Part shown: positions 32,656-41,096 of the stretch, piece by piece | Numbering within the stretch: the stretch's first letter is position 1 | How the letters are laid out: the number at the start of each line of letters is the position of its first letter | Assembly: GCF_011759585.1 (NCBI RefSeq) | Contig: NZ_JAAOYV010000002.1 | Location: 555,510 to 619,509, forward strand | From: Frigoribacterium endophyticum | GTDB taxonomy: Bacteria > Actinomycetota > Actinomycetes > Actinomycetales > Microbacteriaceae | Direction: 5' to 3' | DNA: 64,000 nt | Made by a program: the position numbers and the translations under genes | Notes under the pieces: model-generated | What the model was told of the DNA's origin: nothing | The model's input: the letters and a program-made list of their open reading frames with translations, nothing else | Databases searched by the model: none

Positions 32656-33539
32656 TGGCCATCGACACCCGGGTCTCCCCCGCCGAGCCGAGCACGGCGC
32701 CCGCCGCGCAGCCCCGGCTGACCGGCCCCCGCGCCCCGCGCCGGGCGCTCACGCCCCGCGCGGCGCGGACGCGCGACGTCGTGCTGCCGATCGTCGTCTT
32801 CGTGGCGCTGATCGGGGTCGGCTACCTGATCGCGCTGTACTACGACCAGGTGCGCGGACTGCCCTTCCTGGTGCCGTACCCGCACCTCGTGCTCAACGCC
32901 GTCCTGCTCGACGCCGACTTCCGCCCCGACCTGCTCGAGGCGCTCGGCAACACGACGCTGATCGCGGTGATCGGCCTGGCGATCGCCATCGTGATCGGGG
33001 TCGCCTGGGCGGTGCTCATGGTGCAGGCGCGCTGGATCGAGAGCGCGCTCTTCCCGTACGCGGTCGTGCTGCAGTGCATCCCGATCCTGGCGCTCGTGCC
33101 GCTGATCGGGTCGCTCTTCGGCTACGAGATGCCGTCGCGCATCATCGTCACGGTCATGTTCGCCCTCTTCCCGATGGTGTCGAACACCCTGTTCGGCCTG
33201 CAGTCGGTCGACAAGGGCCAGCGCGAGCTCTTCCAGCTGCAGGGCGCCTCGCGACTCACCCTGCTGACCAAGCTGCGGTTCCCCGCCGCGCTGCCGTCGA
33301 TCTTCATCGGCCTCCGCAACTCGGCCGGGCTCTCGGTGATCGGCGCGATCGTCGCCGACCAGTTCTTCCAGCGCGGCGACGGCGGCCTCGGCGTCCTGAT
33401 CTCGGTGATGAACCAGCGGCTCAACGGCGCCGAGATGTTCGCCGCGATCGTCGTCGCGAGCGTCCTCGGCGTCGTGGTCTTCGTGGCGTTCGGCTGGCTC
33501 GGCCGGGTCGCGACGGGCAAGTGGTTCACGGCGAACTAG
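32655..33539 (+). CDS. ABC transporter permease (NitT/TauT type)
   Basis: A 294-residue membrane protein with about six hydrophobic segments. The EAA-type cytoplasmic loop is ELFQLQGASRLTLLTKLRFPAALPSIFIGLR (split, residues about 195-225). A Pro/Arg-rich N-terminus of 35 residues precedes the first segment. It pairs with the ATPase (start/stop overlap at 32655) and the lipoprotein at 33696. Confidence 0.94.
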   Translation: MAIDTRVSPAEPSTAPAAQPRLTGPRAPRRALTPRAARTRDVVLPIVVFVALIGVGYLIALYYDQVRGLPFLVPYPHLVLNAVLLDADFRPDLLEALGNTTLIAVIGLAIAIVIGVAWAVLMVQARWIESALFPYAVVLQCIPILALVPLIGSLFGYEMPSRIIVTVMFALFPMVSNTLFGLQSVDKGQRELFQLQGASRLTLLTKLRFPAALPSIFIGLRNSAGLSVIGAIVADQFFQRGDGGLGVLISVMNQRLNGAEMFAAIVVASVLGVVVFVAFGWLGRVATGKWFTAN

Positions 33540-33695
33540 CCGGCCACCGACACGGCCGCGGCGGACCGCCCGGTCGACCCGCGCCTCCGGCGCTCCCCCC
33601 CTCTCTTCCCCTTCCGCACCTCCCCTCACCGTTCCGCCCCCAGCACAGCACCGCTCTGCCCGCTCCCCTGCTCCACCCCCTGACAGGAGAACCCC

Positions 33696-34877
33696 ATGCC
33701 CCGCACCTCCCGCACCCTCACGGCCCTCGGACTCGTCGTCGTGACGGCCGCCGCCCTCTCGGCCTGCTCCGCCGGGCCCTCCGACGACGCCGCGCCCCAG
33801 GCCGCCGCGAGCGGCTCGGGCGTCGACCTCTCGGGCGTCTGCCCCGCGACCGTCGTGATCCAGACCGACTGGAACCCGGAGGCCGAGCACGGCCACGCGT
33901 ACCAGCTGCTCAGCGACGACTACACCGTCGACGCCGACCAGAAGACGGTGACGAGCGACCTCATGGCCGGCGGCCAGCCGACCGGCGTGAAGGTGGAGAT
34001 CCGGGCCGGCGGCCCGGCGATCGGCTTCAACACCGTCACCTCGCAGATGTACCAGGACGACGACATCACCATGGGCTACGTCACCACCGACGTCGCCGTG
34101 CAGAACTCGGCCGACCTGCCCACCACGGCGGTCTTCGCCGAGAACGACATCTCACCGCAGATGATCATGTGGGACCCGGAGACCTACCCCGACGTGACGA
34201 CGATCGAGGAGCTCGGGGAGGAGCTGGCGAAGGACGACGGCGTCGTGCGGTACTTCTCCGGCGCCGCCTACATGGACTACCTGATCGGCAACGACATCCT
34301 GCCCGAGGGCGTCACGGACGGCAGCTACGACGGCACCCCGTCCAAGTTCGTCGTGTCGCAGGGGAAGGACGCCCAGCAGGGCTTCGCCACGGCCGAGCCG
34401 TTCGTCTACGAGAACCAGGTCTCGGCCTGGGGCAAGCCGCTCGAGTACCAGCTGATCAACGACACCGGCTACCCGATCTACCCCGAGGCCATGGCCGTCA
34501 AGACGGGCGACCTCGAGGAGCTCAGCCCCTGCCTCGAGAAGCTCGTGCCGGTGCTGCAGCAGGCCGACGTCGACTACTTCGCCTCGCCCGAGGCCACGAA
34601 CGAGAAGATCGTCGACCTGGTCGAGCAGTACGACACCGGCTGGGTCTACGACGCCGACGTCGCGGCGTACGCGGTCAAGCAGATGAAGGCGCTCGGCATC
34701 GCGACCGACGGCGACAACGGCTACGTCGGCGACATGGACGAGGAGCGCATGCAGAAGGTCATCGACCTCGACACCGAGATCTTCGAGGCGCAGGGCTCGA
34801 CGCTGAAGGAGGGCCTCGCCCCGAGCGACCTCTACACGAACGAGTTCCTCGACGACTCGATCAGCCTGGGGTTCTGA
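33696..34877 (+). CDS. ABC transporter substrate-binding lipoprotein (NMT1/SsuA-like)
   Basis: A 393-residue exported lipoprotein: MPRTSRTLTALGLVVVTAAA, then LSAC with the lipidated Cys at 24. The mature part begins DLSGVCPATVVIQTDWNPEAEHG, a pattern seen in binding proteins of the NMT1/THI5 and taurine type, some of which bind pyrimidines (ThiY). An ATG with AGGAGA upstream. The 156-bp gap after the permease has no terminator, so it is probably in the operon. Ligand unknown; the operon context suggests a cyclic amide or pyrimidine. Confidence 0.92.
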   Translation: MPRTSRTLTALGLVVVTAAALSACSAGPSDDAAPQAAASGSGVDLSGVCPATVVIQTDWNPEAEHGHAYQLLSDDYTVDADQKTVTSDLMAGGQPTGVKVEIRAGGPAIGFNTVTSQMYQDDDITMGYVTTDVAVQNSADLPTTAVFAENDISPQMIMWDPETYPDVTTIEELGEELAKDDGVVRYFSGAAYMDYLIGNDILPEGVTDGSYDGTPSKFVVSQGKDAQQGFATAEPFVYENQVSAWGKPLEYQLINDTGYPIYPEAMAVKTGDLEELSPCLEKLVPVLQQADVDYFASPEATNEKIVDLVEQYDTGWVYDADVAAYAVKQMKALGIATDGDNGYVGDMDEERMQKVIDLDTEIFEAQGSTLKEGLAPSDLYTNEFLDDSISLGF

Positions 34878-34880
34878 GCC

Positions 34881-36296
34881 GTGCCCGACACGCTGACCGC
34901 CACCGGTGCCGGCGGCACCACCGCCTCCGCCACCGCCGCCCTCGAGGCCGAGCTGCGCGAGCTGCTCGGCGACCGCGGGGTCTCGGTCGAGCTCGCCGCC
35001 CGTGAGAGGGCGAGCCTCGACGGCTCGCGCCTCTCGCCGGTGATCAGCGAGCAGCTGCCGCTCGGCCTCGCCGACCTCGTCGCCTACCCGGCCGACGCCG
35101 AGCAGGTCGCGGCGGTCGTCGCGGCCGCCGTGCGGCACGGCGTGCCCGTCACGCCCCGCGGCAAGGGCACCGGCAACTACGGCCAGGCGATCCCGATGGC
35201 CGGCGGCCTCGTGCTCGACCTGACCCGGGCCCGCGCCGTCGTCGAGGTGGGGGTCGGCTGGATCACCGCCGAGGCCGGCGCGACGATGGTCGCCCTCGAG
35301 CAGGCCGCCGCGAAGACCGGGCAGCAGATCCTGATGTACCCGTCGACCGCGCAGTCGACCATCGGCGGGTTCCTCGCCGGGGGCTCCGGCGGCACCGGGT
35401 CGATCAAGCACGGCTCGAACAGCTCCGGCTTCGTCACGGCGCTCGACGTCGTGCACGCGGTGCCCGACGCCCGGCTCGTGCACGTGGAGGGCGACGACGC
35501 GCAGCCGTACGTCCACAACTACGGCACGGCCGGCGTCATCGCCCGGGCGACCGTCGCGCTCGAGCCGCTGCAGGACTGGCGCGGGTTCTTCGCGAGCTTC
35601 GACCGCTTCGAGCAGGCCCTGTCGCTGATCCGGCCGTTCGCGGCCCTCGAGCCGACGCCCCGCCTCGTCAGCGCCGACCTGCCGACCCTGGCCGACGCCC
35701 TGCCCGACGACCCGGGCATCCCCGCCGGGCGCGTCAGCCTGCGGGCCATCCTCGACGTCGCCACCGTCGAGGAGGCCACCCGGATGGTCGAGGAGGCGGG
35801 GGGCCGCGTCGAGGACGTGCGGGAGGGCCCCCAGACCGCCATGAAGATCAGCATGATGTCGTACAACCACCCGATCGAGTGGCTGCAGAAGGCGTACCCC
35901 GACACGTACTTCCACGTCGAGGTCTCGGGCGACGCGCTCGTCGACCGCATCGACGAGGTGCACGGGGTCTACGAGGGCGGCATGCTGCACATCGAGTCGC
36001 AGCACGGGCGGCCGATCGGCATGCTCGCCGGCGTCTACCGCTCCGCCGCCGAGGTGTACGCGGGCTTCGCGAAGCTCCGTGCGCTCGGCGTCGGCTACCA
36101 CAACCCGCACCAGTGGTACGTGGACTTCGAGCCCGAGCGCACCCGCGCCCTGGCCGCGACGACCGACCCCGAGGGGCTGCTCAACCCCGGCAAGCTCGTC
36201 GACCCGGCGACGGTCGGCGGGCCCGACCCGGGCGTCAAGGGCGGCCACGGGGCGCCGGCCGCGGTCGGCGTCGACACCGGGGCGAAGGTCTCGTGA
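34881..36296 (+). CDS. FAD-binding oxidoreductase (VAO/GlcD type)
   Basis: A 471-residue flavoenzyme. The PCMH-type FAD domain has VTPRGKGTGNYGQAIP and STIGGFLAGGSGGTGSIKHG; the C-terminal substrate domain ends with GLLNPGKLV, the usual VAO tail. Members oxidise hydroxy acids, sugars or amines. The GTG at 34881 is 3 bp after the lipoprotein stop, and the stop overlaps the creatininase gene. The reaction in this pathway is unknown; oxidation of a ring-opened product is one possibility. Confidence 0.9.
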   Translation: MPDTLTATGAGGTTASATAALEAELRELLGDRGVSVELAARERASLDGSRLSPVISEQLPLGLADLVAYPADAEQVAAVVAAAVRHGVPVTPRGKGTGNYGQAIPMAGGLVLDLTRARAVVEVGVGWITAEAGATMVALEQAAAKTGQQILMYPSTAQSTIGGFLAGGSGGTGSIKHGSNSSGFVTALDVVHAVPDARLVHVEGDDAQPYVHNYGTAGVIARATVALEPLQDWRGFFASFDRFEQALSLIRPFAALEPTPRLVSADLPTLADALPDDPGIPAGRVSLRAILDVATVEEATRMVEEAGGRVEDVREGPQTAMKISMMSYNHPIEWLQKAYPDTYFHVEVSGDALVDRIDEVHGVYEGGMLHIESQHGRPIGMLAGVYRSAAEVYAGFAKLRALGVGYHNPHQWYVDFEPERTRALAATTDPEGLLNPGKLVDPATVGGPDPGVKGGHGAPAAVGVDTGAKVS

Positions 36297-37120
36297 GCGA
36301 CCTGCGACCCCGGCCTCGCGTCCGCTCGCGCTCGCGCGACCTCGTCGAGCTGAGCGGGCCGGCCCTGTCGGCCGCGCTCGGCGAGGACAGCATCGTGGTG
36401 CTGCCCACCGGCGCGATCGAGCACCACGGCCCGCACCTGCCGCTCGCCACCGACTGGCTGATGGCCGACCTGATCAGCCGGGCGGTCGTCGAGGAGGCGG
36501 CGGCCGGCGGGCAGGACGTCTGGCTGCTGCCCCCGCTCGCCTACACGAAGTCGGACGAGCACCACTGGGCCCCGGGCACGGTCTGGCTCACGGCCGAGAC
36601 CCTGCTGCAGACCGTCGTCGACATCGGCCGCTCGGTCGCGGCCACGCCCGCCCGGACCCTCGTCTTCTACAACGGCCACGGCGGCAACATCGCGCTGCTG
36701 CAGGTGGCCCTCCGTGAGCTGCGGCGGCGCTTCGGGCTCCGCACCTTCCTGATGGGCACCGGCATGGTCGCGGGCGACGGCGTGAACGGGCCCGACGAGC
36801 ACGGCTTCGGCGTGCACGGCGGGCACAGCGAGACGTCGATGATCCTGCACCTCCGGCCCGACCTCGTCGACATGGGCCAGGCCCGGCGGTGGATCCCCGA
36901 CCACCTGCTCGACACCGAGTACGTGCGCTTCAACGGCGGCCCGGTGCACTTCGGCTGGACGAGCGACGACTTCGGGCCGGACGGCGTGGTCGGCGACGCC
37001 AGCGGGGCGAACGCCGCCTGGGGAGCCGAGCTGCACGCCACGGCGGTGCGGAACGGGGTGGCCCAGCTCGCCGAGATCGCGCGCTTCCGGCACCGGCCGC
37101 CGGGCGGGCCCGCCGCGTGA
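36293..37120 (+). CDS. Creatininase-family amidohydrolase
   Basis: A 275-residue metal-dependent hydrolase of the creatinine amidohydrolase fold. Metal motifs are present: GAIEHHGPHLPLATD, YNGHGGN and HGGHSETS. The family opens small cyclic amides or removes N-formyl groups (creatininase, ArfB, MftE). No mycofactocin genes are nearby. GTG start at 36293 overlaps the FAD oxidase stop, and its own stop overlaps the next GTG. With a CodA-like enzyme in the same operon, a creatinine- or hydantoin-like ring is a plausible substrate, but this is inference. Confidence 0.92.
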   Translation: MSDLRPRPRVRSRSRDLVELSGPALSAALGEDSIVVLPTGAIEHHGPHLPLATDWLMADLISRAVVEEAAAGGQDVWLLPPLAYTKSDEHHWAPGTVWLTAETLLQTVVDIGRSVAATPARTLVFYNGHGGNIALLQVALRELRRRFGLRTFLMGTGMVAGDGVNGPDEHGFGVHGGHSETSMILHLRPDLVDMGQARRWIPDHLLDTEYVRFNGGPVHFGWTSDDFGPDGVVGDASGANAAWGAELHATAVRNGVAQLAEIARFRHRPPGGPAA

Positions 37121-37713
37121 GGCTGCCCGACGAGGCCTGGGCCGTGCTCGAGGCGTGGCTGCCGCCGGACGACGACCCCGACCGCCCGCAGGTGACCCTG
37201 TCGACGGTCGACGCCGACGGGGGCCCCGACGCCCGCACCGTGCTGCTCTCGTCGGTGGCCCGGGACGGGCTGTCGTTCCACACCGACGCGACCAGTCGCA
37301 AGGTCGCCCAGATCCGGGCGAACCCGCTCGTCGCCGTCACGGTGCTCTGGCCCGGCTTCACGCACCAGCTCGTGGTGCGGGGCCGGGCCGAGCCCGCCGA
37401 CCCCCTGGCCGTGGCCGCGGCGTACGCCGCCCGCTCGCCGTACCTGCAGCAGCTCGCCTGGCTCAACACCCACGACTTCGCCGCGCTGCCGCTCGACGAG
37501 CGACGCGCCCGCTGGGCCGCGGCCGAGGCGGAGAGGGAGGCGCGGGTCGCCACCGCGGGAGGCACGGGTCTCGAGCCGCCCCCGACCTGGGCCGGCTTCG
37601 TCGTGCGCCCCACCCGCGTGACCGCCTGGTCGAGCGCGCCCGACACCGCGAGCCGTCGCGAGGAGTGGGTGCTCGGCGACGGGGGCTGGGCCCACTCCCA
37701 CCGCGCCGGGTGA
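37117..37713 (+). CDS. Pyridoxamine-5'-phosphate-oxidase-like protein
   Basis: A 198-residue protein of the PNPOx fold. VTLSTVDADGGPDARTVLLSSVARDGLSFHTDATSRK (split, residues about 26-62) is the FMN-binding strand pair, and FVVRPTRVTAWSS lies in the C-terminal dimerisation part. The classical C-terminal R-x-W/R-LxP ending of true PdxH is absent, so it may be a flavin- or F420-dependent reductase of the same fold. GTG overlaps the creatininase stop (GTGA), placing it last in the operon. Confidence 0.85.
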   Translation: MRLPDEAWAVLEAWLPPDDDPDRPQVTLSTVDADGGPDARTVLLSSVARDGLSFHTDATSRKVAQIRANPLVAVTVLWPGFTHQLVVRGRAEPADPLAVAAAYAARSPYLQQLAWLNTHDFAALPLDERRARWAAAEAEREARVATAGGTGLEPPPTWAGFVVRPTRVTAWSSAPDTASRREEWVLGDGGWAHSHRAG

Positions 37714-37800
37714 GCCGGCCCGCCCCGCGGTGCTGAGCCGGGCTCGCCCGGGCCCCGCCGCGGGGCTGCCAGACTCGTACCGCCCCACGAAAGGACCGCC

Positions 37801-38577
37801 GTGACCGACACCGCCGCACCCTCCGCCCCCGAGCGCGCCAGCCGGAACCCGGTCACGCGCCTCCGCCGTGACCAGGCCCGCATGCACCTCGTGATGATGC
37901 TCGCGCTGACCTTCACCACCGGCATCATCGACGCCGTCGGCTACCTCGGCCTCGACCGCGTCTTCACGGCGAACATGACCGGCAACGTGGTCATCCTCGG
38001 CATGGCGATCGCCCAGGCCGACGGGCTGCCGATCGTCGGCCCGGTGGTCGCCCTCGTGGCGTTCCTCGTCGGCGCCGCGGGCGGCGGGCGGCTGCTGCGC
38101 GGCGGCCGGAAGGGCTGGTCGGGCCGCAGCACGATCGCCTTCTCGGTCACCGGCGGCGTGCTCTTCGTGCTCGGCCTCTCGTGCTTCTGGGTGCTGCCCG
38201 AGGAGGGGTCGCCCTGGGCCTACACGATCACCGGCCTGCTCGGCGCGGCCATGGGGCTGCAGGCCGCGGCGGCCCGCAGGATCGCGGTGGCCGACGTGAC
38301 CACCGTCGTCGTCACCTCGACCATCGTCGGGCTCGCGTCGGAGTCGAAGCTCGCCGGCGGCGACGGCAAGAACTTCCCGCGGCGCGTGCTCGCGGTGCTG
38401 ATGATCCTCGTCGGCGCGGGCGTCGGGGCGCTGCTGCTGCAGGTGCACATCGGCGTCGGCATGGGCGCGGCCGGGGGCCTGACGCTGCTCGTCGCGCTGA
38501 CCGGTCACCTGATGCGCGAGCGGGTGAAGGCGGCCGAGGCGGTCGCCGCCGAGGCCGAGGGGGCGCCCCGTGGCTGA
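37801..38577 (+). CDS. DUF1275 (YoaK-like) membrane protein
   Basis: A 258-residue integral membrane protein with about six segments. GIIDAVGYLGLDRVFTANMTGNVVILGMA (split, residues about 42-70) is the DUF1275 signature; the middle AMGLQAAAARRIAVADVTTVVVTSTI is also typical. Function is unproven; transport has been suggested for the family. GTG start with AAAGGA upstream. It overlaps the allantoinase gene by 8 bp, so a role in uptake of a purine-derived compound is plausible. Confidence 0.9.
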   Translation: MTDTAAPSAPERASRNPVTRLRRDQARMHLVMMLALTFTTGIIDAVGYLGLDRVFTANMTGNVVILGMAIAQADGLPIVGPVVALVAFLVGAAGGGRLLRGGRKGWSGRSTIAFSVTGGVLFVLGLSCFWVLPEEGSPWAYTITGLLGAAMGLQAAAARRIAVADVTTVVVTSTIVGLASESKLAGGDGKNFPRRVLAVLMILVGAGVGALLLQVHIGVGMGAAGGLTLLVALTGHLMRERVKAAEAVAAEAEGAPRG

Positions 38578-39985
38578 CGCGGTCGCCGACGACCTCGCCG
38601 GGGACCTCGTCGGGGACCTCGTCGTGCGGGCCGAGCGCGTGCTCGTCGACGGCGCCTGGCGGGCCGCGTCGGTGCACGTCCGCGACGGAGTGGTGGTCGC
38701 GATCGGGTCGCTCGACGCCGTCGCCGCGCGCCCGGGCGGCCCCGACGTCACGCTGCCCGCCGACCAGGTGCTGATGCCCGGGGTGGTCGACAGCCACGTG
38801 CACGTCAACGAGCCGGGCCGCACCGAGTGGGAGGGCTTCGCCTCCGCCACCCGGGCCGCGGCCGCCGGCGGCGTCACGACGATCGTCGACATGCCGCTGA
38901 ACAGCGTCCCGCCGACCACGACCGTCGCCGCCCTCCAGCTCAAGCGCGCGGCCGCGGCGCCGCAGTCCGTCGTCGACGTCGGCTTCTGGGGCGGCGCCGT
39001 GCCGGGCAACCTGGGCACGGGCGACCTCCGGGCCCTGCACGACGCCGGCGTCTTCGGCTTCAAGGCCTTCCTGTCGCCGTCGGGGGTCGACGAGTTCCCG
39101 CACCTCACGACCGAGCAGCTGCACGCGGCGGCCCGCGAGCTCGCGGCGTTCGACGGCCTGCTGATCGTCCACGCGGAGGACACGGGCGAGCTCGACGCCG
39201 CCGCGGCCGGTCTGCCCGAGGGGCCCGCCGGAGGCGCGGTCTACGACGACTTCGTGCGCTCCCGCCCCGAGGTGGTCGAGACGACCGCGATCGAGCACGT
39301 CGTCGAGGCCCTGCGCGAGACCGGCGGCCGCGCGCACGTGCTGCACCTCTCGTCGGCGCGCGCGCTCGACACCATCCGCGCGGCCAAGGCCGAGGGCCTG
39401 AGGCTCACGGTCGAGACCTGCCCGCACTACCTCACGTTCGACGCCGGCTCGATCGCCGACGGCGCCACGCAGTTCAAGTGCTGCCCGCCCATCCGTGACG
39501 AGGCGAACCGCGAGCTGCTCTGGGCCGCCCTCGTCGACGGCACGATCGACGTGGTCGCGTCCGACCACTCGCCGTCGACGCCCGAGCTGAAGTTCGCGGG
39601 CGACGGCGACTTCGGCCTCGCCTGGGGCGGCATCGCCGGGCTCGAGCTGAGCTTCCGGGCCGTCTGGTCGGGGGCGCGGGCACGCGGCGTGCCGCTCGAG
39701 CGCGTTCTCGGCTGGATGAGCAGCGGCACGGCCGACCTCGTCGGGCTCGGTGGCGGCTCCGCGGCCTCCCCGGCCAAGGGCCGCATCGCGGTGGGGGCCG
39801 CGGCCGACCTGGTCGCCTTCGCGCCGGAGGAGCCCTTCACCGTCGACGTGACGGCGCTCGCGCACCGCAACCCGGTCTCGGCCTTCGACGGCGCGGAGCT
39901 GGTCGGGCTCGTCGCCGCGACCTGGGTGGGGGGTGTGCTCGTGACCGACGCCGCGCCTCCGGCCCGGTTGCTGACCCGCCCCTGA
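38570..39985 (+). CDS. allB: Allantoinase
   Basis: A 471-residue zinc enzyme hydrolysing (S)-allantoin to allantoate. The cyclic-amidohydrolase metal set is complete: HVHVNEPGRTEWEG, the carboxylated Lys in FGFKAFL, HAED, HLSSA and DHSPS. KCCPPIRDE and GIAGLELSF are typical of allantoinase rather than dihydropyrimidinase. GTG start inside the end of the DUF1275 gene. It supplies the step between OHCU decarboxylase and allantoate amidohydrolase (42020), whose genes lie in other operons of the island. Confidence 0.95.
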   Translation: MADAVADDLAGDLVGDLVVRAERVLVDGAWRAASVHVRDGVVVAIGSLDAVAARPGGPDVTLPADQVLMPGVVDSHVHVNEPGRTEWEGFASATRAAAAGGVTTIVDMPLNSVPPTTTVAALQLKRAAAAPQSVVDVGFWGGAVPGNLGTGDLRALHDAGVFGFKAFLSPSGVDEFPHLTTEQLHAAARELAAFDGLLIVHAEDTGELDAAAAGLPEGPAGGAVYDDFVRSRPEVVETTAIEHVVEALRETGGRAHVLHLSSARALDTIRAAKAEGLRLTVETCPHYLTFDAGSIADGATQFKCCPPIRDEANRELLWAALVDGTIDVVASDHSPSTPELKFAGDGDFGLAWGGIAGLELSFRAVWSGARARGVPLERVLGWMSSGTADLVGLGGGSAASPAKGRIAVGAAADLVAFAPEEPFTVDVTALAHRNPVSAFDGAELVGLVAATWVGGVLVTDAAPPARLLTRP

Positions 39986-39995
39986 GGCGGGGCGC

Positions 39996-40011
39996 ACCAG
40001 CGGGAACGCTG
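39996..40011 (+). terminator. Terminator after allantoinase
   Basis: CCAGCG-GGAA-CGCTGG, extended on both sides by CA/TG pairing with one bulge, begins 11 bp past the stop. Confidence 0.55.
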
Positions 40012-40220
40012 GGGTGCTGTCAGCGCGCCAGTGGCGACGCGGGTGCCCGCACGGGTGCTGACTCGAGCGCGCGACGGGCGACCTGTTCGGGCAGGTCGGG
40101 GTGCGCCGCGCCGCGCGCTCGCGTCGCTCTCTGGTGCTCCGGGTGCACCAGGCCTGGCGTCTCGGGTGCGTCAGGTACCTCGATGGTAGCGCCCCCGATA
40201 CTCTCCGGTATGCACCCCGG

Positions 40221-40282
40221 TGACCCCCCTTCCGGGGGTCAGCCCGGCGCGTGCCCGACGGGGTGCCGGAGCCCGCTAGGGT
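40221..40282 (+). promoter_or_regulatory. TetR gene promoter and candidate operator
   Basis: A -10-like TAGGGT (40277-40282) lies 7 nt before the ATG, giving a leaderless transcript. The perfect 8-bp inverted repeat TGACCCCC/GGGGGTCA (40221-40241) lies about 36 bp upstream of that -10, just above the -35 region. It could be the autoregulatory site of the TetR protein or simply a terminator. Confidence 0.4.
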
Positions 40283-40289
40283 GGCGGTC

Positions 40290-40901
40290 ATGGCGACCAC
40301 GGAACGAGAGCGGACCTCACGGCCGCCCCGCGCCGAGGTGCGCGAACGGCTGCTCCAGGCGGCCTCGACGCTCTTCTCGCAGCGCGGCGTCCACGCCACG
40401 ACCCTCGACGACGTCGCGAAGGCCGCGGGCTTCAGCAAGGGCGCGGTCTACTCCAACTTCGAGTCGAAGTCGGACCTCGTGATCACCCTCCTGACGCAGG
40501 AGACCGAGGGGGCCCTCGGAGCCCTCGAGCACATGATGCTGCCGGGCACGCCGCTCTCCGACCTCCCCGCCGCCGTGCGCGACGCCTTCGCGCCCTACGC
40601 GCAGGTCACGGCCGACGACTTCACCCTGATGAGCGAGTTCCGCGCTCAGGCCCTCGCCGACGAGGCCGTGATGGCGGCCTTCGTCGACCGGCGCCGGGCG
40701 GTGCTCGACACGCTGCGCGGTCTCGTCGACGTCGTGCTGCAGGGCCAGGCGCGACAGGTGACCGGGCTGTCGTCCGACACGCTCGCCCGGCTGCTCATCG
40801 ACGTCGCGCTCGGCTCGGCGTTCGACGCCCCCGCCACCGGCGAGGTCGGCCCGGGCGAGGTCATGGCCGAGGTGCTCACGGCGCTGACCCGCACCGCCTG
40901 A
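40290..40901 (+). CDS. TetR/AcrR-family regulator
   Basis: A 203-residue regulator. The N-terminal HTH reads LLQAASTLFSQRGVHATTLDDVAKAAGFSKGAVYSNFESK (split, residues about 19-58); the rest is the all-helical ligand domain, with a TetR_C-like region. The target is unknown. It lies between allantoinase and the RpiR-pucG operon and may respond to a purine-derived ligand, though this is only positional. Start at 40290 is fixed by the leaderless promoter. Confidence 0.92.
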   Translation: MATTERERTSRPPRAEVRERLLQAASTLFSQRGVHATTLDDVAKAAGFSKGAVYSNFESKSDLVITLLTQETEGALGALEHMMLPGTPLSDLPAAVRDAFAPYAQVTADDFTLMSEFRAQALADEAVMAAFVDRRRAVLDTLRGLVDVVLQGQARQVTGLSSDTLARLLIDVALGSAFDAPATGEVGPGEVMAEVLTALTRTA

Positions 40902-41007
40902 GGCGCCCCGCCCGAACCGCCTCGACCGAGCCGCCTCGCCTCAGCGTCGAGTCGGCGGGTCCGTGTCCTCGTGGGCGCGCTCGTTCGTCGAGTCGGCGGG
41001 TCGGTGC

Positions 41008-41043
41008 CCTCGTGGGCGGGTCGGCGGCGACCCGCCCACGAGG
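41008..41043. terminator. Bidirectional terminator between TetR and RpiR genes
   Basis: A perfect 15-bp stem, CCTCGTGGGCGGGTC / GACCCGCCCACGAGG, with a 6-nt GGCGGC loop, between convergent genes. The left arm belongs to the second copy of a 34-bp direct repeat (40946 and 40987). Confidence 0.8.
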
Positions 41044-41096
41044 ACGGCGACCCGCCGCACCGGCGAGGACGCCCCGGCGGGGACGCCCGGCGGGGC

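Larger units (their letters stand above)
39986..40289. other. Gene-free region between allantoinase and TetR gene
   Basis: It holds three small dyads: CCAGCG-GGAA-CGCTGG (39996-40011), probably the allantoinase terminator; GACCTG-TTCGGG-CAGGTC (40080-40097); and TGACCCCC-N5-GGGGGTCA (40221-40241) upstream of the TetR promoter. No ORF with coding character is seen. Confidence 0.6.

Noticed and set aside
36293-37120. Mycofactocin gene mftE
   Set aside because: The creatininase fold fits, but no mftA-D genes are nearby and the context is an importer and CodA-like operon.
38570-39985. Dihydropyrimidinase or hydantoinase
   Set aside because: Motifs KCCPPIRDE and NEPGRTEWEG and the allC/pucG/uricase neighbourhood fit allantoinase better.
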